The notes beneath the pieces are model-generated. The model was not told the DNA's origin and made no database searches. It saw only the letters and a program-made list of their open reading frames with translations. 64,000 nucleotides of DNA from Terrirubrum flagellatum. GTDB lineage: Bacteria > Pseudomonadota > Alphaproteobacteria > Rhizobiales > Beijerinckiaceae. Positions 9,125 through 18,080 of the stretch are shown in pieces. Both the position numbers and the translations under genes were made by a program. The DNA lies in NCBI RefSeq assembly GCF_022059845.1, contig NZ_CP091851.1, forward strand, positions 3,224,001 to 3,288,000. Direction: 5' to 3'. Within the stretch, counting starts at the first letter, position 1, and the number at the start of each line of letters is the position of its first letter.

Positions 9125-10561
9125 TCACACCAGGACGCGATGCGGCTCCAACGGCGTGTGACAGCTCATATTTTCTGCGCCCGCCGCAGTCACCAGATAG
9201 CAATCGCCAACATTGCAACCCGCGACTTCGGGCTCCAGCCATTGCGAATGCAGAACAAAGGTCATGCCCTCTTCCAACCTGTCATGATTGTTGGAGGCTA
9301 TGTTGTAGTTGGCGAATTTCGGCATCGAGACTGCATGGCCGACATTGGGATTATGGGGGCCTGCCGTCGCCGGATAAACATGCATCAGCTTCCGGCCCTG
9401 ACGCTCCCAATCCTCGTCAGGCACATATTTGCGCGGCGCCAATCGAGGGCTGCCGTCTTCAAGCGACTGCCAGTTGTAGGGCATCGTCCGGCTGTCGCTC
9501 GATGTGAGATAACCGCGCGCAATGTAAGGTTCAAAGGAAGCGTTGGCGACGTCCGACACGAGCGCGCCGGGCTTCACTTTTGCTGCAGCCTTCTTCACGC
9601 CCTCGACGCACATTTCCAGCACCTCTTCCTGCTTGTCGGTGATGGCGCCGACGGCGATCATCCGTGCGATCTGCGCGCTATATCCGTGATAGGCGACGCT
9701 GGAGATGTAGAGATTGATGAGATCGCCGCTCCTGACGACATGGCCATAAGGCTTGCCGCAGTGAGTGCCATAGCGATTGATTCCGATCTGATAGCCGTCG
9801 CCCGTTTCTCCCCCGCGCGACATCTGCGCGTAGGTGAAGGCCGCGTAGATTTCATGATCGGTGACGCCCGGCCTGATCACATGGCAGGCGGCCTCGACGC
9901 CGATGCAGGCCAGTTGCGCGGCCGCCCGCACAATCGCCTGCTCCCGGGGCGAGCGCACGCGCTGCATGCGGTCGATAATGGCGTCCGCGTTTTGAAACGA
10001 ACATTGGCCGAGCTGGCCTTTAAGCCCTTCCCAATAGGGCTTCGATGTCGCATCGCCGATCAGCCCGATCTGCGCAGTCGCAAAGCCTTGCTTGTTCAGA
10101 AATTGAGCTACGGCTTCGACGACTTTGTCTGTCGTCTTGCCCGGCCGGTTGTAGGTCTCACGCCCCCAGGTGCCGACCTGCCAGATGTCCTCGACAAGAA
10201 GCGGCTCGCCGGCAGGCGGCAGCAGCACGGAGCTGCTGTAGAAAGAGAACAGGGTCAGCGGTTGATCTTCGTCGGTGGGGATGACGAGAACGCCCTCGCG
10301 CGCCCAGTCGCAGATATAGCGCAGGCAGGAGTTCGACGTGTGATACCAGCCGATCGTGTCGGCGTGAACGAGAAGCAGGTCGTGGCCGGCGACTGTGGCT
10401 TCACGCCTGATGCGGCGCAGCCGGTCGATGAATTCTGATTCCGGCAATGGATTTACGGGCTGAAACTCGAAGCTCGGCGTGAAACCCTCAAGCAACGATT
10501 CAAATCTCCTCGCATGGAGAGGAGGGCGACCGCCTTCGAACTGTCGTGGGACTGCCGTCAT
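9125..10561 (-). CDS. M24-family creatinase/Xaa-Pro aminopeptidase-like protein with altered metal ligands
   Basis: 478-aa protein with a creatinase-type N domain (about 30-215, including HADTIGWYHTSNSCLRYICDW) and a 'pita-bread' catalytic fold (about 220-470). The usual M24 enzymes bind two metals through D, D, H, E, E. Here the positions read N283 (GDLINLYIS), Q297 (YHGYSAQIAR), H409 (GHAVSM), an HSQ in place of the IEP Glu, and VGDCYLVT in place of the EDTVLVT Glu. Only His is clearly kept. Creatinase is the known metal-free member of this fold, so a metal-independent C-N hydrolase is the best reading; a peptidase role is doubtful. It heads the leftward sugar ABC operon, 67 bp from the binding protein. 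AGAGG lies upstream of the ATG. Confidence 0.8.
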   Translation of the reverse strand: MTAVPRQFEGGRPPLHARRFESLLEGFTPSFEFQPVNPLPESEFIDRLRRIRREATVAGHDLLLVHADTIGWYHTSNSCLRYICDWAREGVLVIPTDEDQPLTLFSFYSSSVLLPPAGEPLLVEDIWQVGTWGRETYNRPGKTTDKVVEAVAQFLNKQGFATAQIGLIGDATSKPYWEGLKGQLGQCSFQNADAIIDRMQRVRSPREQAIVRAAAQLACIGVEAACHVIRPGVTDHEIYAAFTYAQMSRGGETGDGYQIGINRYGTHCGKPYGHVVRSGDLINLYISSVAYHGYSAQIARMIAVGAITDKQEEVLEMCVEGVKKAAAKVKPGALVSDVANASFEPYIARGYLTSSDSRTMPYNWQSLEDGSPRLAPRKYVPDEDWERQGRKLMHVYPATAGPHNPNVGHAVSMPKFANYNIASNNHDRLEEGMTFVLHSQWLEPEVAGCNVGDCYLVTAAGAENMSCHTPLEPHRVLV

Positions 10562-11110
10562 CGTCGCCTCTGGGATGGCGCGGAAATTTCGAGCAGCGTA
10601 GATCGTGAAACTTATTTTGCATAGGCGTCGGCGTCGCCCGAATATTGATCAATCGCGTAAATATTACGCGTTTTCGACGTTTCGAAGCTCAAATCGCAAA
10701 AATATTACAAGCTGAGATTCGCTCAGTTTAGCTATATATCTTTGAAATGATATCTCTTTCCAAATGGAATCGAGATTCGATCTTGCGTCAAAATGATTTG
10801 CTTCGCCAGCTTATCAATCCTGCTGATCGATCGGGGCTGCCTTGACGACGCGCAGCGGGCCAAATTGGCGCGAACGGCTTTGCGCAATCTTGAAACAATT
10901 ATTTCAGAGCTGGCGGCCGCCCGGCGAAATATCTGCATGGCCAAGTCAGCGCTCTGTAAAGCGCCAAAACTGGCCTTTCAAACGGCCGATTCGTTGAGTC
11001 TCTGAGTGAAATCGAAGACGGCGCCGCAGATATTGCGCTACGCGATGGCTCAGGAAATGGCCCGACTTCCGGATCGGCGCGGCTTCCAGATCCATACGCC
11101 AGCCGCACGC
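10562..11110. other. 549-bp intergenic region, AT-rich, probable promoter region of the leftward operon
   Basis: This stretch lies upstream of the M24 gene and is visibly more AT-rich than the coding DNA, with poly-A/T patches around 10650-10770. Short frames on both strands (70 aa at 10793-11005 plus, 70 aa at 10732-10944 minus) have no recognisable domain and are not called. It holds the inverted repeat at 10654-10670. I see no RNA gene. Confidence 0.45.
10654..10670. promoter_or_regulatory. Inverted repeat CGCGTAA-3-TTACGCG, candidate operator
   Basis: A perfect 7-3-7 inverted repeat in the AT-rich region about 95 bp upstream of the M24 gene start. Size and symmetry suit a dimeric HTH regulator. 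The nearby GntR- and RpiR-type proteins are both candidates; the sequence does not decide between them. Confidence 0.45.
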
Positions 11111-11884
11111 CTACTGTTCGGCGTTCAGCAGTTTAGGATCGATATTGCCTTCGAGGCTGTCGAACATCGACTGCGCAAAATCGATCAGTTCGTCCGACGC
11201 CAGCTGCGCAGCCTTCTTGTTCCGATCCACGATCGCGCCAAGCAATGCGAGATGGCAGTCAATCGTTCGCGCTAAACCCACAGCGCCTCCGAGATGAGTG
11301 AGATGCACGTTGCCGGTGCGGCGAAAGATCGTGTGGAGCGGTCTGAGCGTGCGTTCGAGAAACGGCTCTGCGGCGGCGTCGATCAGGATCGCATCGAGCT
11401 GGCGATCGTAAGTGTTGAACTCCTGGACATCCATGCCGGGCCGGCGCTCGCGGATGACGGCTCCCAGATGAAGAAGGCGGTTGCGCTGGTTGGCGTCGAG
11501 CCGTTCGGTGGCGAGCTCGGCGACGAAGCGATCCAATTCACGACGCAATTGCAGCAGGCGCCGGTCGCGTTGCAGGTCGATCGGGCTGATCTGCAGCCCG
11601 TCGCGCGGCCTGATCGCAATCAGCGTCTCGGCTGCGAGGCGGCGCACCGCCTGATGCACAGGCGTGCGGCCGAGCTTCACCAGCTCCTGAATCTCTTTCG
11701 TGGTGATGCTCGCGCCGGGAGCGACCCGGCAATGGACAATCAGATCTTCGATACGGTCATACGCGACCGTCGCAAGGCTGTCGGCGCCGCTCGCGACAGG
11801 CGCAGCCTTTCCGGGCCGTAACGATTGCGCCGGCTTTCTCCCCCGTGATTTATCGGCCGGAGCCGCGCGCTTATGAATCGACAT
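11111..11884 (-). CDS. GntR family transcriptional regulator (FCD type)
   Basis: 257-aa regulator. A basic, disordered lead (1-38) is followed by a winged HTH (about 39-105; AYDRIEDLIVHCRVAPGASITTKEIQELVKLGRTPVHQAVRRLAAETLI) and an FCD ligand domain (about 110-245) with the helical R..LDRFVAELA and H..LL..I pattern. FCD regulators usually sense small organic acids. GAGGAAAG precedes the ATG. The gene is divergent from the sugar-acid operon starting at 12015, and the 130-bp gap carries an inverted repeat, so it is the likely regulator of that operon and of itself. Confidence 0.9.
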   Translation of the reverse strand: MSIHKRAAPADKSRGRKPAQSLRPGKAAPVASGADSLATVAYDRIEDLIVHCRVAPGASITTKEIQELVKLGRTPVHQAVRRLAAETLIAIRPRDGLQISPIDLQRDRRLLQLRRELDRFVAELATERLDANQRNRLLHLGAVIRERRPGMDVQEFNTYDRQLDAILIDAAAEPFLERTLRPLHTIFRRTGNVHLTHLGGAVGLARTIDCHLALLGAIVDRNKKAAQLASDELIDFAQSMFDSLEGNIDPKLLNAEQ

Positions 11885-11944
11885 CGCTGCTTTCCTCGCC
11901 TGCAGACGGTAACATCGGCGGGCCGCTTGCGCATACTGGAATAT

Positions 11945-11965
11945 AGTGATATTTCACTGAATATC
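11945..11965. promoter_or_regulatory. Overlapping inverted repeats, candidate GntR operator
   Basis: Two interlocked perfect inverted repeats, AGTGA-4-TCACT (11945-11958) and GATATT-6-AATATC (11948-11965), lie in the divergent gap between the GntR gene and the binding-protein gene, about 50-60 bp from each start. The position suits repression of both promoters. Confidence 0.5.
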
Positions 11966-12014
11966 AATTAATGGAGCCGCCGCGGAACGAGCGGCGAGCC
12001 GGGGAGGAGTTATC

Positions 12015-13256
12015 ATGAAGCTGTTTCCACGCAGATCGACTTTGGCCGCCATCGCCTTGGCCGCAGCGGGGCTGCTGCCGTCAGGCGCGCCAATCGCGCT
12101 TGCGCAGGGCAAGACGACGATCACCTTCGCCGGCGTGACCTTCACCGAAGCGGGCCGCGGCGATCGCCTGCGTTCGTGGGTCGACAAGTACAACAAATCT
12201 CAGGACAAGATCGAGGTGCAGACGATCGGCCTGCCCTTCGCCACCTTCGCCAACACCATGTTCACGCAAATGGGCGGCGGCGGCGGGCCTGACATCATCC
12301 GTTTCGATACGATCGACTTCTACGCTGCGGTTCCCGCCGGGCGCGTCCTGCCGTTCGATGACTATATCAAGGACAGCGACTACAAGTTCAGCGCGCCGAA
12401 CGACTATCTCAAGGTGAATGGCAAGCGCTACGGCGTCGCCTTCGAGATCTCCAATTATGTCATGATGTATAATCCCGCTCTGCTGAAAGACGGCAAGGTC
12501 CCCGCGACGTTTGACGAATTGCTCGCGATCGCCAAAAGCGCGAGCGGCGGCGGCAATTTCGGCTATGCCTATCGCGCGACCATGGCCGAGCGGAACGGCT
12601 TCTGGCAGGATCTCTGCAACTTCGTCTTCGGATTTGGCGGCCGCTGGGGCGACGGAACGAATCTCACGCTCAACAGCCCGAAGGTGATCGAGGGCGTCGC
12701 CGCCTACAAGCGCATGTATGACAGCGGCGCGATCCCGCGCGGCGCGGACGCGGCCACCTATCGCCGCATGTTCTGGGAGGGAAAGGTCGCCATCGAGATC
12801 GACAATGGCGGCGTCGCCGGCATCTTCAACCAGCAGGCGCCGAATCTCCAGTTCCTCGCGGCCCCCTCGCCTTTCCCGACGCGCGCCCAGGGTCTCATCC
12901 TCGCGCCGCTGACCGTCAACGCCAACACGAAGAACAAGGACGCCGCTTTCGCCTTCGTGAAATGGGCGCTGCAGCCTGAAAATCAGAAGGATCTGCAGGA
13001 CATTCTCGGCGCCTCCAGCGTCGCGACGGTCGTGCCGCGTTCGGCCGACGATCTCGCGAAGAAGCCATGGCTCAAGATCTATGACGATCAGACGCCGAAC
13101 GCGGTGCCGCAGCTTGTCGCTGGCTTCGAGGTGCGCACGCCGGAATTGCAGCAGATCATCATCGAGCAGGTGCTTAAGGTCCTGCAGGGCGGAATGGACC
13201 CGAAGAAAGCGATGGACGAAGCGCAGGAGCTCGCTGTCGCGAAGATGAAGAAATAG
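12015..13256 (+). CDS. Extracellular sugar-binding protein (SBP family 1)
   Basis: 413-aa periplasmic solute-binding protein. The leader MKLFPRRSTLAAIALAAAGLLPSGAPIALAQ carries RRSTLA, a Tat-like or Sec signal, with probable cleavage at ALA-QGK. The mature domain shows GGGGGPDIIRFDTIDFYAA and a C-terminal LKVLQGGMDPKKAMDEAQ helix, typical of ABC carbohydrate binding proteins. GGGGAGGAG precedes the ATG. It is first in the operon, followed by a hairpin and two permeases. Confidence 0.92.
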   Translation: MKLFPRRSTLAAIALAAAGLLPSGAPIALAQGKTTITFAGVTFTEAGRGDRLRSWVDKYNKSQDKIEVQTIGLPFATFANTMFTQMGGGGGPDIIRFDTIDFYAAVPAGRVLPFDDYIKDSDYKFSAPNDYLKVNGKRYGVAFEISNYVMMYNPALLKDGKVPATFDELLAIAKSASGGGNFGYAYRATMAERNGFWQDLCNFVFGFGGRWGDGTNLTLNSPKVIEGVAAYKRMYDSGAIPRGADAATYRRMFWEGKVAIEIDNGGVAGIFNQQAPNLQFLAAPSPFPTRAQGLILAPLTVNANTKNKDAAFAFVKWALQPENQKDLQDILGASSVATVVPRSADDLAKKPWLKIYDDQTPNAVPQLVAGFEVRTPELQQIIIEQVLKVLQGGMDPKKAMDEAQELAVAKMKK

Positions 13257-13275
13257 CTGAGCGCTGACCATCTCT

Positions 13276-13300
13276 GACGCTCGGCCTTAGGCCGGGCGTC
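13276..13300 (+). other. Intercistronic hairpin between binding protein and permease genes
   Basis: An 11-bp stem with one G-U pair and a TTA loop starts 20 bp after the binding-protein stop and ends 21 bp before the permease start. No T-run follows. Such hairpins commonly stabilise the binding-protein mRNA and reduce permease yield. Confidence 0.55.
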
Positions 13301-13321
13301 GATCCAGCGAGCGAGCGCACG

Positions 13322-14227
13322 ATGTCCGCCGGCGATCCCCAAGGAAAGTCACTGGTTCCGAGATGGACGCCCTACGCGTTCATGGCGCCAGTGTTCTTCT
13401 ATCTTCTGTTTCTCGATTTCATTCCGCTCCTGAACGAGCTCTATCTCAGCTTCACCTCAACATCGCTGTTGACGCCCGCCAATCATATCTGGGTCGGCCT
13501 CGACAACTATCGCGAGCTGTTTCGGAACGCGGACTTCCTGCACTCGATCTGGATCACGGCGATCTACACCATCGCCTGTGTGGTCTTCGCGATCGGCATC
13601 GGACTTATCGCAGCTCTTCTTCTCGACGCGCCTTTCAGGGGCCGCGCCGTCGCGCGCGTGCTGGTGACCTTGCCATGGGCCGCGCCGCCGGTCGCCGTCG
13701 CGCTGATCTTCACCTGGATCTACAACGCGCAGTACGGCGTATTCAACTATGTCCAGAAGCTGATGGGCTTCGACGCCTTCGAGAACTGGCTTGACACGCC
13801 GAACCGCGCGCTGATTGCGATCCTTATCGCCACGATCTGGCAGATATTTCCCTTTTCGTCCGTCGTCATTCTCGCGGCTTTGCAGGGCGTGCCGCGCGAA
13901 CTACGGGAGTCCGCGGCCATCGACGGCGCGGGTCCCTGGGCCATCTTCAAGGCCGTCGTTTGGCCTACGATCCTTCCGACCGTGATGATCCTCGCTCTGT
14001 TTGTGACGATCTGGTCGCTGCGCCGTTTCGATCTGATCTGGCTGTTGACGCAGGGCGGTCCGATCGGCGCGACGAACACGCTGGTCATCGACCTCTATCG
14101 CAGGGCGTTCGTCTATCGCGATCTCGGCGCCGGCGCGTCGGTCGGCATGATCGGTCTGTCGATCGCGCTTGCGGTGACGATGGTCCATTACCGTCTCAGC
14201 CGCCGCTTCGGCGCCGCGGGAGCGTGA
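13322..14227 (+). CDS. Carbohydrate ABC transporter permease (MalF type)
   Basis: 301-aa inner-membrane permease with about six hydrophobic spans. The first is AFMAPVFFYLLFLDFIPLL. The EAA loop is RELRESAAIDGAGPWAIFKAVVWPTILP. It follows the binding-protein gene by 65 bp, with the hairpin in between, and precedes the MalG-type permease by 4 bp. No ATPase gene follows; the operon moves straight into catabolic enzymes. Confidence 0.92.
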   Translation: MSAGDPQGKSLVPRWTPYAFMAPVFFYLLFLDFIPLLNELYLSFTSTSLLTPANHIWVGLDNYRELFRNADFLHSIWITAIYTIACVVFAIGIGLIAALLLDAPFRGRAVARVLVTLPWAAPPVAVALIFTWIYNAQYGVFNYVQKLMGFDAFENWLDTPNRALIAILIATIWQIFPFSSVVILAALQGVPRELRESAAIDGAGPWAIFKAVVWPTILPTVMILALFVTIWSLRRFDLIWLLTQGGPIGATNTLVIDLYRRAFVYRDLGAGASVGMIGLSIALAVTMVHYRLSRRFGAAGA

Positions 14228-14231
14228 AACA

Positions 14232-15056
14232 ATGACTGCGCTCCCGACCCCGCTCCGCATCAGCGCCGTTGTTCTTCTACTCGCGCTCGCCGGATTCCCC
14301 TTTTACTGGATGTTCGTGACGTCGCTGACGCCATCGTCGGACCTCTTTGCATCGACGCCCAATTTCCTGCCGAAATGGGGAGAGGCCGGCGTTTATCGCG
14401 AGGCGTTCGAGAAAATTCCCGTTGCGACCTGGCTTCTGAACTCACTGATCGTCGCCGGCGGCACCACCTTCCTGTCGCTCGCGATCGCGCTTTTCCCCGC
14501 CTATGCGCTGTCGCGTTTCAAATTCACCGGGAAGGGCGTCATAGGGCTATCGCTGTTTGCGACACAGATGCTGCCGGAAGCGATGCTCGTCGTGCCGCTC
14601 TATGCGCTGTTCGGGCAGCTCAAGATTCTCAACACGCTGACAGCACTCATTCTCGCCAATACGGCTTTCACGGTGCCGGTGGTCGTCTGGATCCTGAAGG
14701 GCGCCATCGATGGCGTGCCTGAAGAGATCGAGGAAGCCGCGCGCATCGATGGCTGTTCCCAGGCCGGGTTGGTCTGGTGCATCGTGCTGCCGCTGATTGC
14801 GCCTACGCTGGCGGCCGCCGCCGTCATCGCGTTCTTCCACGGCTGGAACGAATATGTGTTCGCACAGACTCTTGTCTCCAGCGAGAGCCTGCGCACGGCG
14901 TCCGTTGGACTCGCCGGTTTCGTGGGCGAATTGTCGACACCGATCCACACGGTTATGTCGATCGCGATGATCTACACGGTTCCTGCGATCATCTTCTATC
15001 TCTTTGTGCAGAAATACGTCGTGAGCGGCATGACCGCCGGCGGCGTGAAAGGCTGA
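14232..15056 (+). CDS. Carbohydrate ABC transporter permease (MalG type)
   Basis: 274-aa inner-membrane permease. It has the MalG-type FPFYWMFVTSL start, the EAA loop EEIEEAARIDGCSQAGLVWCIVLPLIAP, and the tail GMTAGGVKG. The Shine-Dalgarno is weak, so translation is probably coupled to the preceding permease. It ends 5 bp before the enolase-superfamily gene, which ties transport to catabolism. Confidence 0.92.
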   Translation: MTALPTPLRISAVVLLLALAGFPFYWMFVTSLTPSSDLFASTPNFLPKWGEAGVYREAFEKIPVATWLLNSLIVAGGTTFLSLAIALFPAYALSRFKFTGKGVIGLSLFATQMLPEAMLVVPLYALFGQLKILNTLTALILANTAFTVPVVVWILKGAIDGVPEEIEEAARIDGCSQAGLVWCIVLPLIAPTLAAAAVIAFFHGWNEYVFAQTLVSSESLRTASVGLAGFVGELSTPIHTVMSIAMIYTVPAIIFYLFVQKYVVSGMTAGGVKG

Positions 15057-15061
15057 TTTCC

Positions 15062-16261
15062 ATGAAGATTACGAAGATCGAGACGCTGCGCACCGAAGAG
15101 TTCGCGAACGTCATCTGGGTTCACGTCCACACGGACGCTGGAATCGTCGGCCTTGGCGAGACCTTCTATGGCGCCGGCGCAGTCGAAGCGCATATCCATG
15201 ATACGCTGTCGGTTCGCCTGCTCGGCAGGAACCCGCTGCACATCGAGGCGCTGCATCGCGAGATGCTCAATCTGCCGATGGCGCAGTCATCAACGGGCGT
15301 CGAATATCGCGCGGCGTCCGCGATCGATATCGCGCTCTGGGATATTTTCGGAAAGGCCTGCAAGCAGCCCGTTCATCAGATGTTGGGCGGTCTCTGCCGC
15401 GACAAACAACGAATTTACAACACCTGCGCGGGCTACAAATATGTGCGTTCGACCCAGATCAGGCCGGTGTCGAACTGGAACATGGGCGAGGCGGAGGGGC
15501 CCTACGAAGACCTCGACGGCTTCATGAACCGCGCCGATCAGCTCGCGGAAAGCCTGCTGGAAGAAGGCGTGACGGCGATGAAGATCTGGCCGTTCGATCC
15601 CGCAGCGAATGAAAATCAGGGTTGCCACATCACGACGGAGCAACTGAAGGCCGCGCTCGCCCCCTTCGAGAAAATTCGCAAAGCGGTTGGCGACAAGATG
15701 GAGATCATGGTCGAGTTCCACTCGCTGTGGAATCTGCCGATGGCGAAGAGGCTCGCCAAGGCGATCGAGCCCTATAAGCCAACCTGGTACGAAGATCCGA
15801 TCCGGATGAACTCGCCGCAGGCGCTTGCTGAATATGCGCGATCGACCGATGTTTGGGTCTGCGCCAGCGAGACGCTGGGTTCGCGTTTTCCCTACAAAGA
15901 TATGCTCGATCGCGACGCCACGCATGTCGTCATGGTCGATCTCTGCTGGTCGGGCGGGCTGACCGAGGGACGCAAGATCGCTTCGATGGCGGAGACTTAT
16001 CATCGTCCGTTCGCGCCGCACGACTGCATCGGGCCGGTCGGCTTCATCGCCGGAATCCACGCCTCCTTCTCCCAGCCGAATACGCTCATCCAGGAGAGCG
16101 TGCGCGCCTTCTACAAGGGCTGGTACAACGAACTCGTCACAACGATGCCCGTGATCAAGGACGGCTATGTCTATCCCATGGAAGGCTACGGCCTTGGCGT
16201 CGAGTTGCTGCCGCAGGTCTATGAAAGGAAAGACCTCACGGCGCGGTGTTCAACGCTGTAA
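15062..16261 (+). CDS. Enolase-superfamily sugar-acid dehydratase/racemase (mandelate racemase/muconate lactonizing type)
   Basis: 399-aa cytoplasmic enzyme abstracting a proton alpha to a carboxylate. The capping domain is at 1-130 and the TIM-like barrel follows. Metal ligands are visible as E218 (MVEFH), E244 (WYEDPI) and E270 (CASET). H320 in APHDCIGPVG is the likely general acid/base, and the second strand carries MKIWPFDP. This pattern fits acid-sugar dehydratases, but the exact substrate cannot be read. ATG 15062 begins with the canonical MKITKIETLRT; longer upstream reading runs antisense-like through the permease and is rejected. Neighbours are an SDR and a 2-hydroxyacid dehydrogenase. 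Confidence 0.88.
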   Translation: MKITKIETLRTEEFANVIWVHVHTDAGIVGLGETFYGAGAVEAHIHDTLSVRLLGRNPLHIEALHREMLNLPMAQSSTGVEYRAASAIDIALWDIFGKACKQPVHQMLGGLCRDKQRIYNTCAGYKYVRSTQIRPVSNWNMGEAEGPYEDLDGFMNRADQLAESLLEEGVTAMKIWPFDPAANENQGCHITTEQLKAALAPFEKIRKAVGDKMEIMVEFHSLWNLPMAKRLAKAIEPYKPTWYEDPIRMNSPQALAEYARSTDVWVCASETLGSRFPYKDMLDRDATHVVMVDLCWSGGLTEGRKIASMAETYHRPFAPHDCIGPVGFIAGIHASFSQPNTLIQESVRAFYKGWYNELVTTMPVIKDGYVYPMEGYGLGVELLPQVYERKDLTARCSTL

Positions 16262-16306
16262 TATTCTGAATGGCTTTGACCTTCCATCTATTTCGACGGG
16301 CGCAAA

Positions 16307-17074
16307 ATGACAGTTGACCTCTTCAGGCTCGATGGGCGTGCAGCGCTTGTGACGGGTTCGGCTCGCGGGCTCGGCTTTGCGATCGCGGAAGGGCTTGCTG
16401 CGGCCGGCGCGCGCGTCATCGTCAACGGCACCACCGAAGCGGGCGCGACGAAGGCTGCTGCGACATTGATGGCGAAAGGCCTCAAGGCGGACGCGGCCGC
16501 GTTTGACGTCACCAATGAGGCGGCGGTCGCCGCGGCCTTCTCGCGCTTCGACGAAACGGACCTCGAAATCGACATCCTCGTCAACAACGCCGGCATCCAG
16601 TTGCGCAAGCCGATGGTCGAACTGTCGACGGCGGAATGGCAAAAAGTTCTGGATGTGAATCTCACCAGCGCATTCGTCGTCGGGCGGGAGGCGGCTAAGC
16701 GCATGATTCCGCGTGGCCGCGGCAAGATCATCAATATCGGATCGCTGACGAGCGCGCTGGCCCGCGCCACCGTCGCGCCCTATACGGTGGCGAAAGGCGG
16801 CATCAAAATGCTGACGCAAGCGATGACGGCCGAGTGGGCCGCCCATGGCGTTCAGGCCAACGCGATCGGCCCAGGCTACATGCTCACCGACATGAATAAG
16901 GCGCTGGTCGAAAATCCATCGTTCGACGCCTGGGTCAAAGGCCGCACGCCAGCGAAACGCTGGGGCAAACCGGAAGAGTTGATTGGCGCCGCCGTCTTTC
17001 TCGCCTCGTCCGCCAGCGATTATGTCAACGGCCAGATCATCTATGTCGATGGCGGCATGATCTCCGTTCTGTAA
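16307..17074 (+). CDS. SDR family oxidoreductase (gluconate 5-dehydrogenase-like)
   Basis: 255-aa classical short-chain dehydrogenase. NAD(P) binding uses TGSARGLG (16-23) and NNAG (93-96). The catalytic set is S146, Y159 and K163 (YTVAK), with the expected S-x12-Y-x3-K spacing. The N terminus FRLDGRAALVTGS and the C-terminal YVNGQIIYVDGG are typical of gluconate 5-dehydrogenase/2-keto-acid sugar reductases. It sits 45 bp after the enolase-superfamily gene and 26 bp before the 2-hydroxyacid dehydrogenase, so it probably interconverts an imported sugar or sugar acid. Confidence 0.9.
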   Translation: MTVDLFRLDGRAALVTGSARGLGFAIAEGLAAAGARVIVNGTTEAGATKAAATLMAKGLKADAAAFDVTNEAAVAAAFSRFDETDLEIDILVNNAGIQLRKPMVELSTAEWQKVLDVNLTSAFVVGREAAKRMIPRGRGKIINIGSLTSALARATVAPYTVAKGGIKMLTQAMTAEWAAHGVQANAIGPGYMLTDMNKALVENPSFDAWVKGRTPAKRWGKPEELIGAAVFLASSASDYVNGQIIYVDGGMISVL

Positions 17075-17100
17075 GCCGAGATATCGCAGCGAGAATTGTC

Positions 17101-18069
17101 ATGAAGATTGTCTTTCACGGCGCCAACGCCGCCAATTTCCGCACCGGCTTTGAAGCGATGCTGCAAGGCGATCATGTCATCGCCGATCTTTCCGACGCGC
17201 TCGGCCGGTCCGGCGAACGCGAACAGTACGAAGCTGCTGATATCATCATCGGAATCAAGCTTGGCGCGACAGACGCTGTTCCGCTGAACGCGAAATTATA
17301 TCACGCACCCGCTGCGGGAACGGACGCCATCGATCGCTCGCGCCTGCCCGCCGGCGCCAGGCTCTGCAACTGCTTCGGGCATGAAGACGCCATCGCCGAA
17401 TATGTGATGACGGCGCTGTTGCTGCGGCATGTTCCGATTCCGCGCGCAGACGAGCGCTTGCGGCAGGGCGAATGGGACTATTGGGCCGGCCGCCCGGGCG
17501 CGCTCAGGACAGAACTTGGAGCGCAAACGATCGGCCTCCTCGGCTACGGGCATATCGGAAAGGCCGTGGCGGCCCGCGCCAAGGCGTTCGGCATGCGTGT
17601 TTCCGTCGCGAACCGCTCGTCGATTCCGCGCGACGCGCTCATCGACGAGAGCTTCACGCTCAATCGGTTGAAGGAATTCATGAGCAGCGCCGACGCCATT
17701 GTCGTGTCGCTGCCGCTGACCGAGAATACACGCGGCGTCATCGCGGCGGCGGAGCTGGCAGCCATGCGACCGGACGCGATGATCATCAATGTCGGCCGCG
17801 GCCTCGTCATCGATGAGCAGGCGCTTTATGACGCTCTGGCTGGCCGGCGCATCGGCGGCGCGATCATCGACACCTGGTACGATTATCCCTCGCCCGAAAC
17901 GCCGTCGCGCCAGCCTTCAAAACTGCCATTCAACACACTCTCCAACGTGGTGATGACGCCGCATATGAGCGGATGGACGGAAGGCACCGTTCGCCGTCGT
18001 CAGCAGACAATAGCCGGGAACATCAATCGCCTCGCGCGCGGCGAACCGCTGATCAACGTGATCGGCTGA
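17101..18069 (+). CDS. D-isomer-specific 2-hydroxyacid dehydrogenase family protein
   Basis: 322-aa NAD(P)-dependent dehydrogenase that reduces 2-oxoacids or oxidises D-2-hydroxyacids. The nucleotide-binding motif is GLLGYGHIGKAVAARAKAFGMRV (about 140-162). The substrate Arg is in INVGRGLVIDEQAL, an acidic residue in IIDTWYDYP, and the catalytic His in TPHMSGWTEG. It is the last gene of the rightward operon and ends 11 bp from the convergent S9 peptidase. Specific substrate unknown; hydroxypyruvate or a 2-keto sugar acid would fit. Confidence 0.87.
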   Translation: MKIVFHGANAANFRTGFEAMLQGDHVIADLSDALGRSGEREQYEAADIIIGIKLGATDAVPLNAKLYHAPAAGTDAIDRSRLPAGARLCNCFGHEDAIAEYVMTALLLRHVPIPRADERLRQGEWDYWAGRPGALRTELGAQTIGLLGYGHIGKAVAARAKAFGMRVSVANRSSIPRDALIDESFTLNRLKEFMSSADAIVVSLPLTENTRGVIAAAELAAMRPDAMIINVGRGLVIDEQALYDALAGRRIGGAIIDTWYDYPSPETPSRQPSKLPFNTLSNVVMTPHMSGWTEGTVRRRQQTIAGNINRLARGEPLINVIG

Positions 18070-18080
18070 TTCAGAACGTT

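Noticed and set aside
9140-10438. 432-codon open frame on the plus strand opposite the M24 gene
   Set aside because: Shadow of a GC-rich gene; no domain, Arg/His-rich composition, no ribosome-binding site.
12081-13271. 396-codon minus frame opposite the sugar-binding protein
   Set aside because: Antisense of a clear SBP; no recognisable motif and atypical composition.
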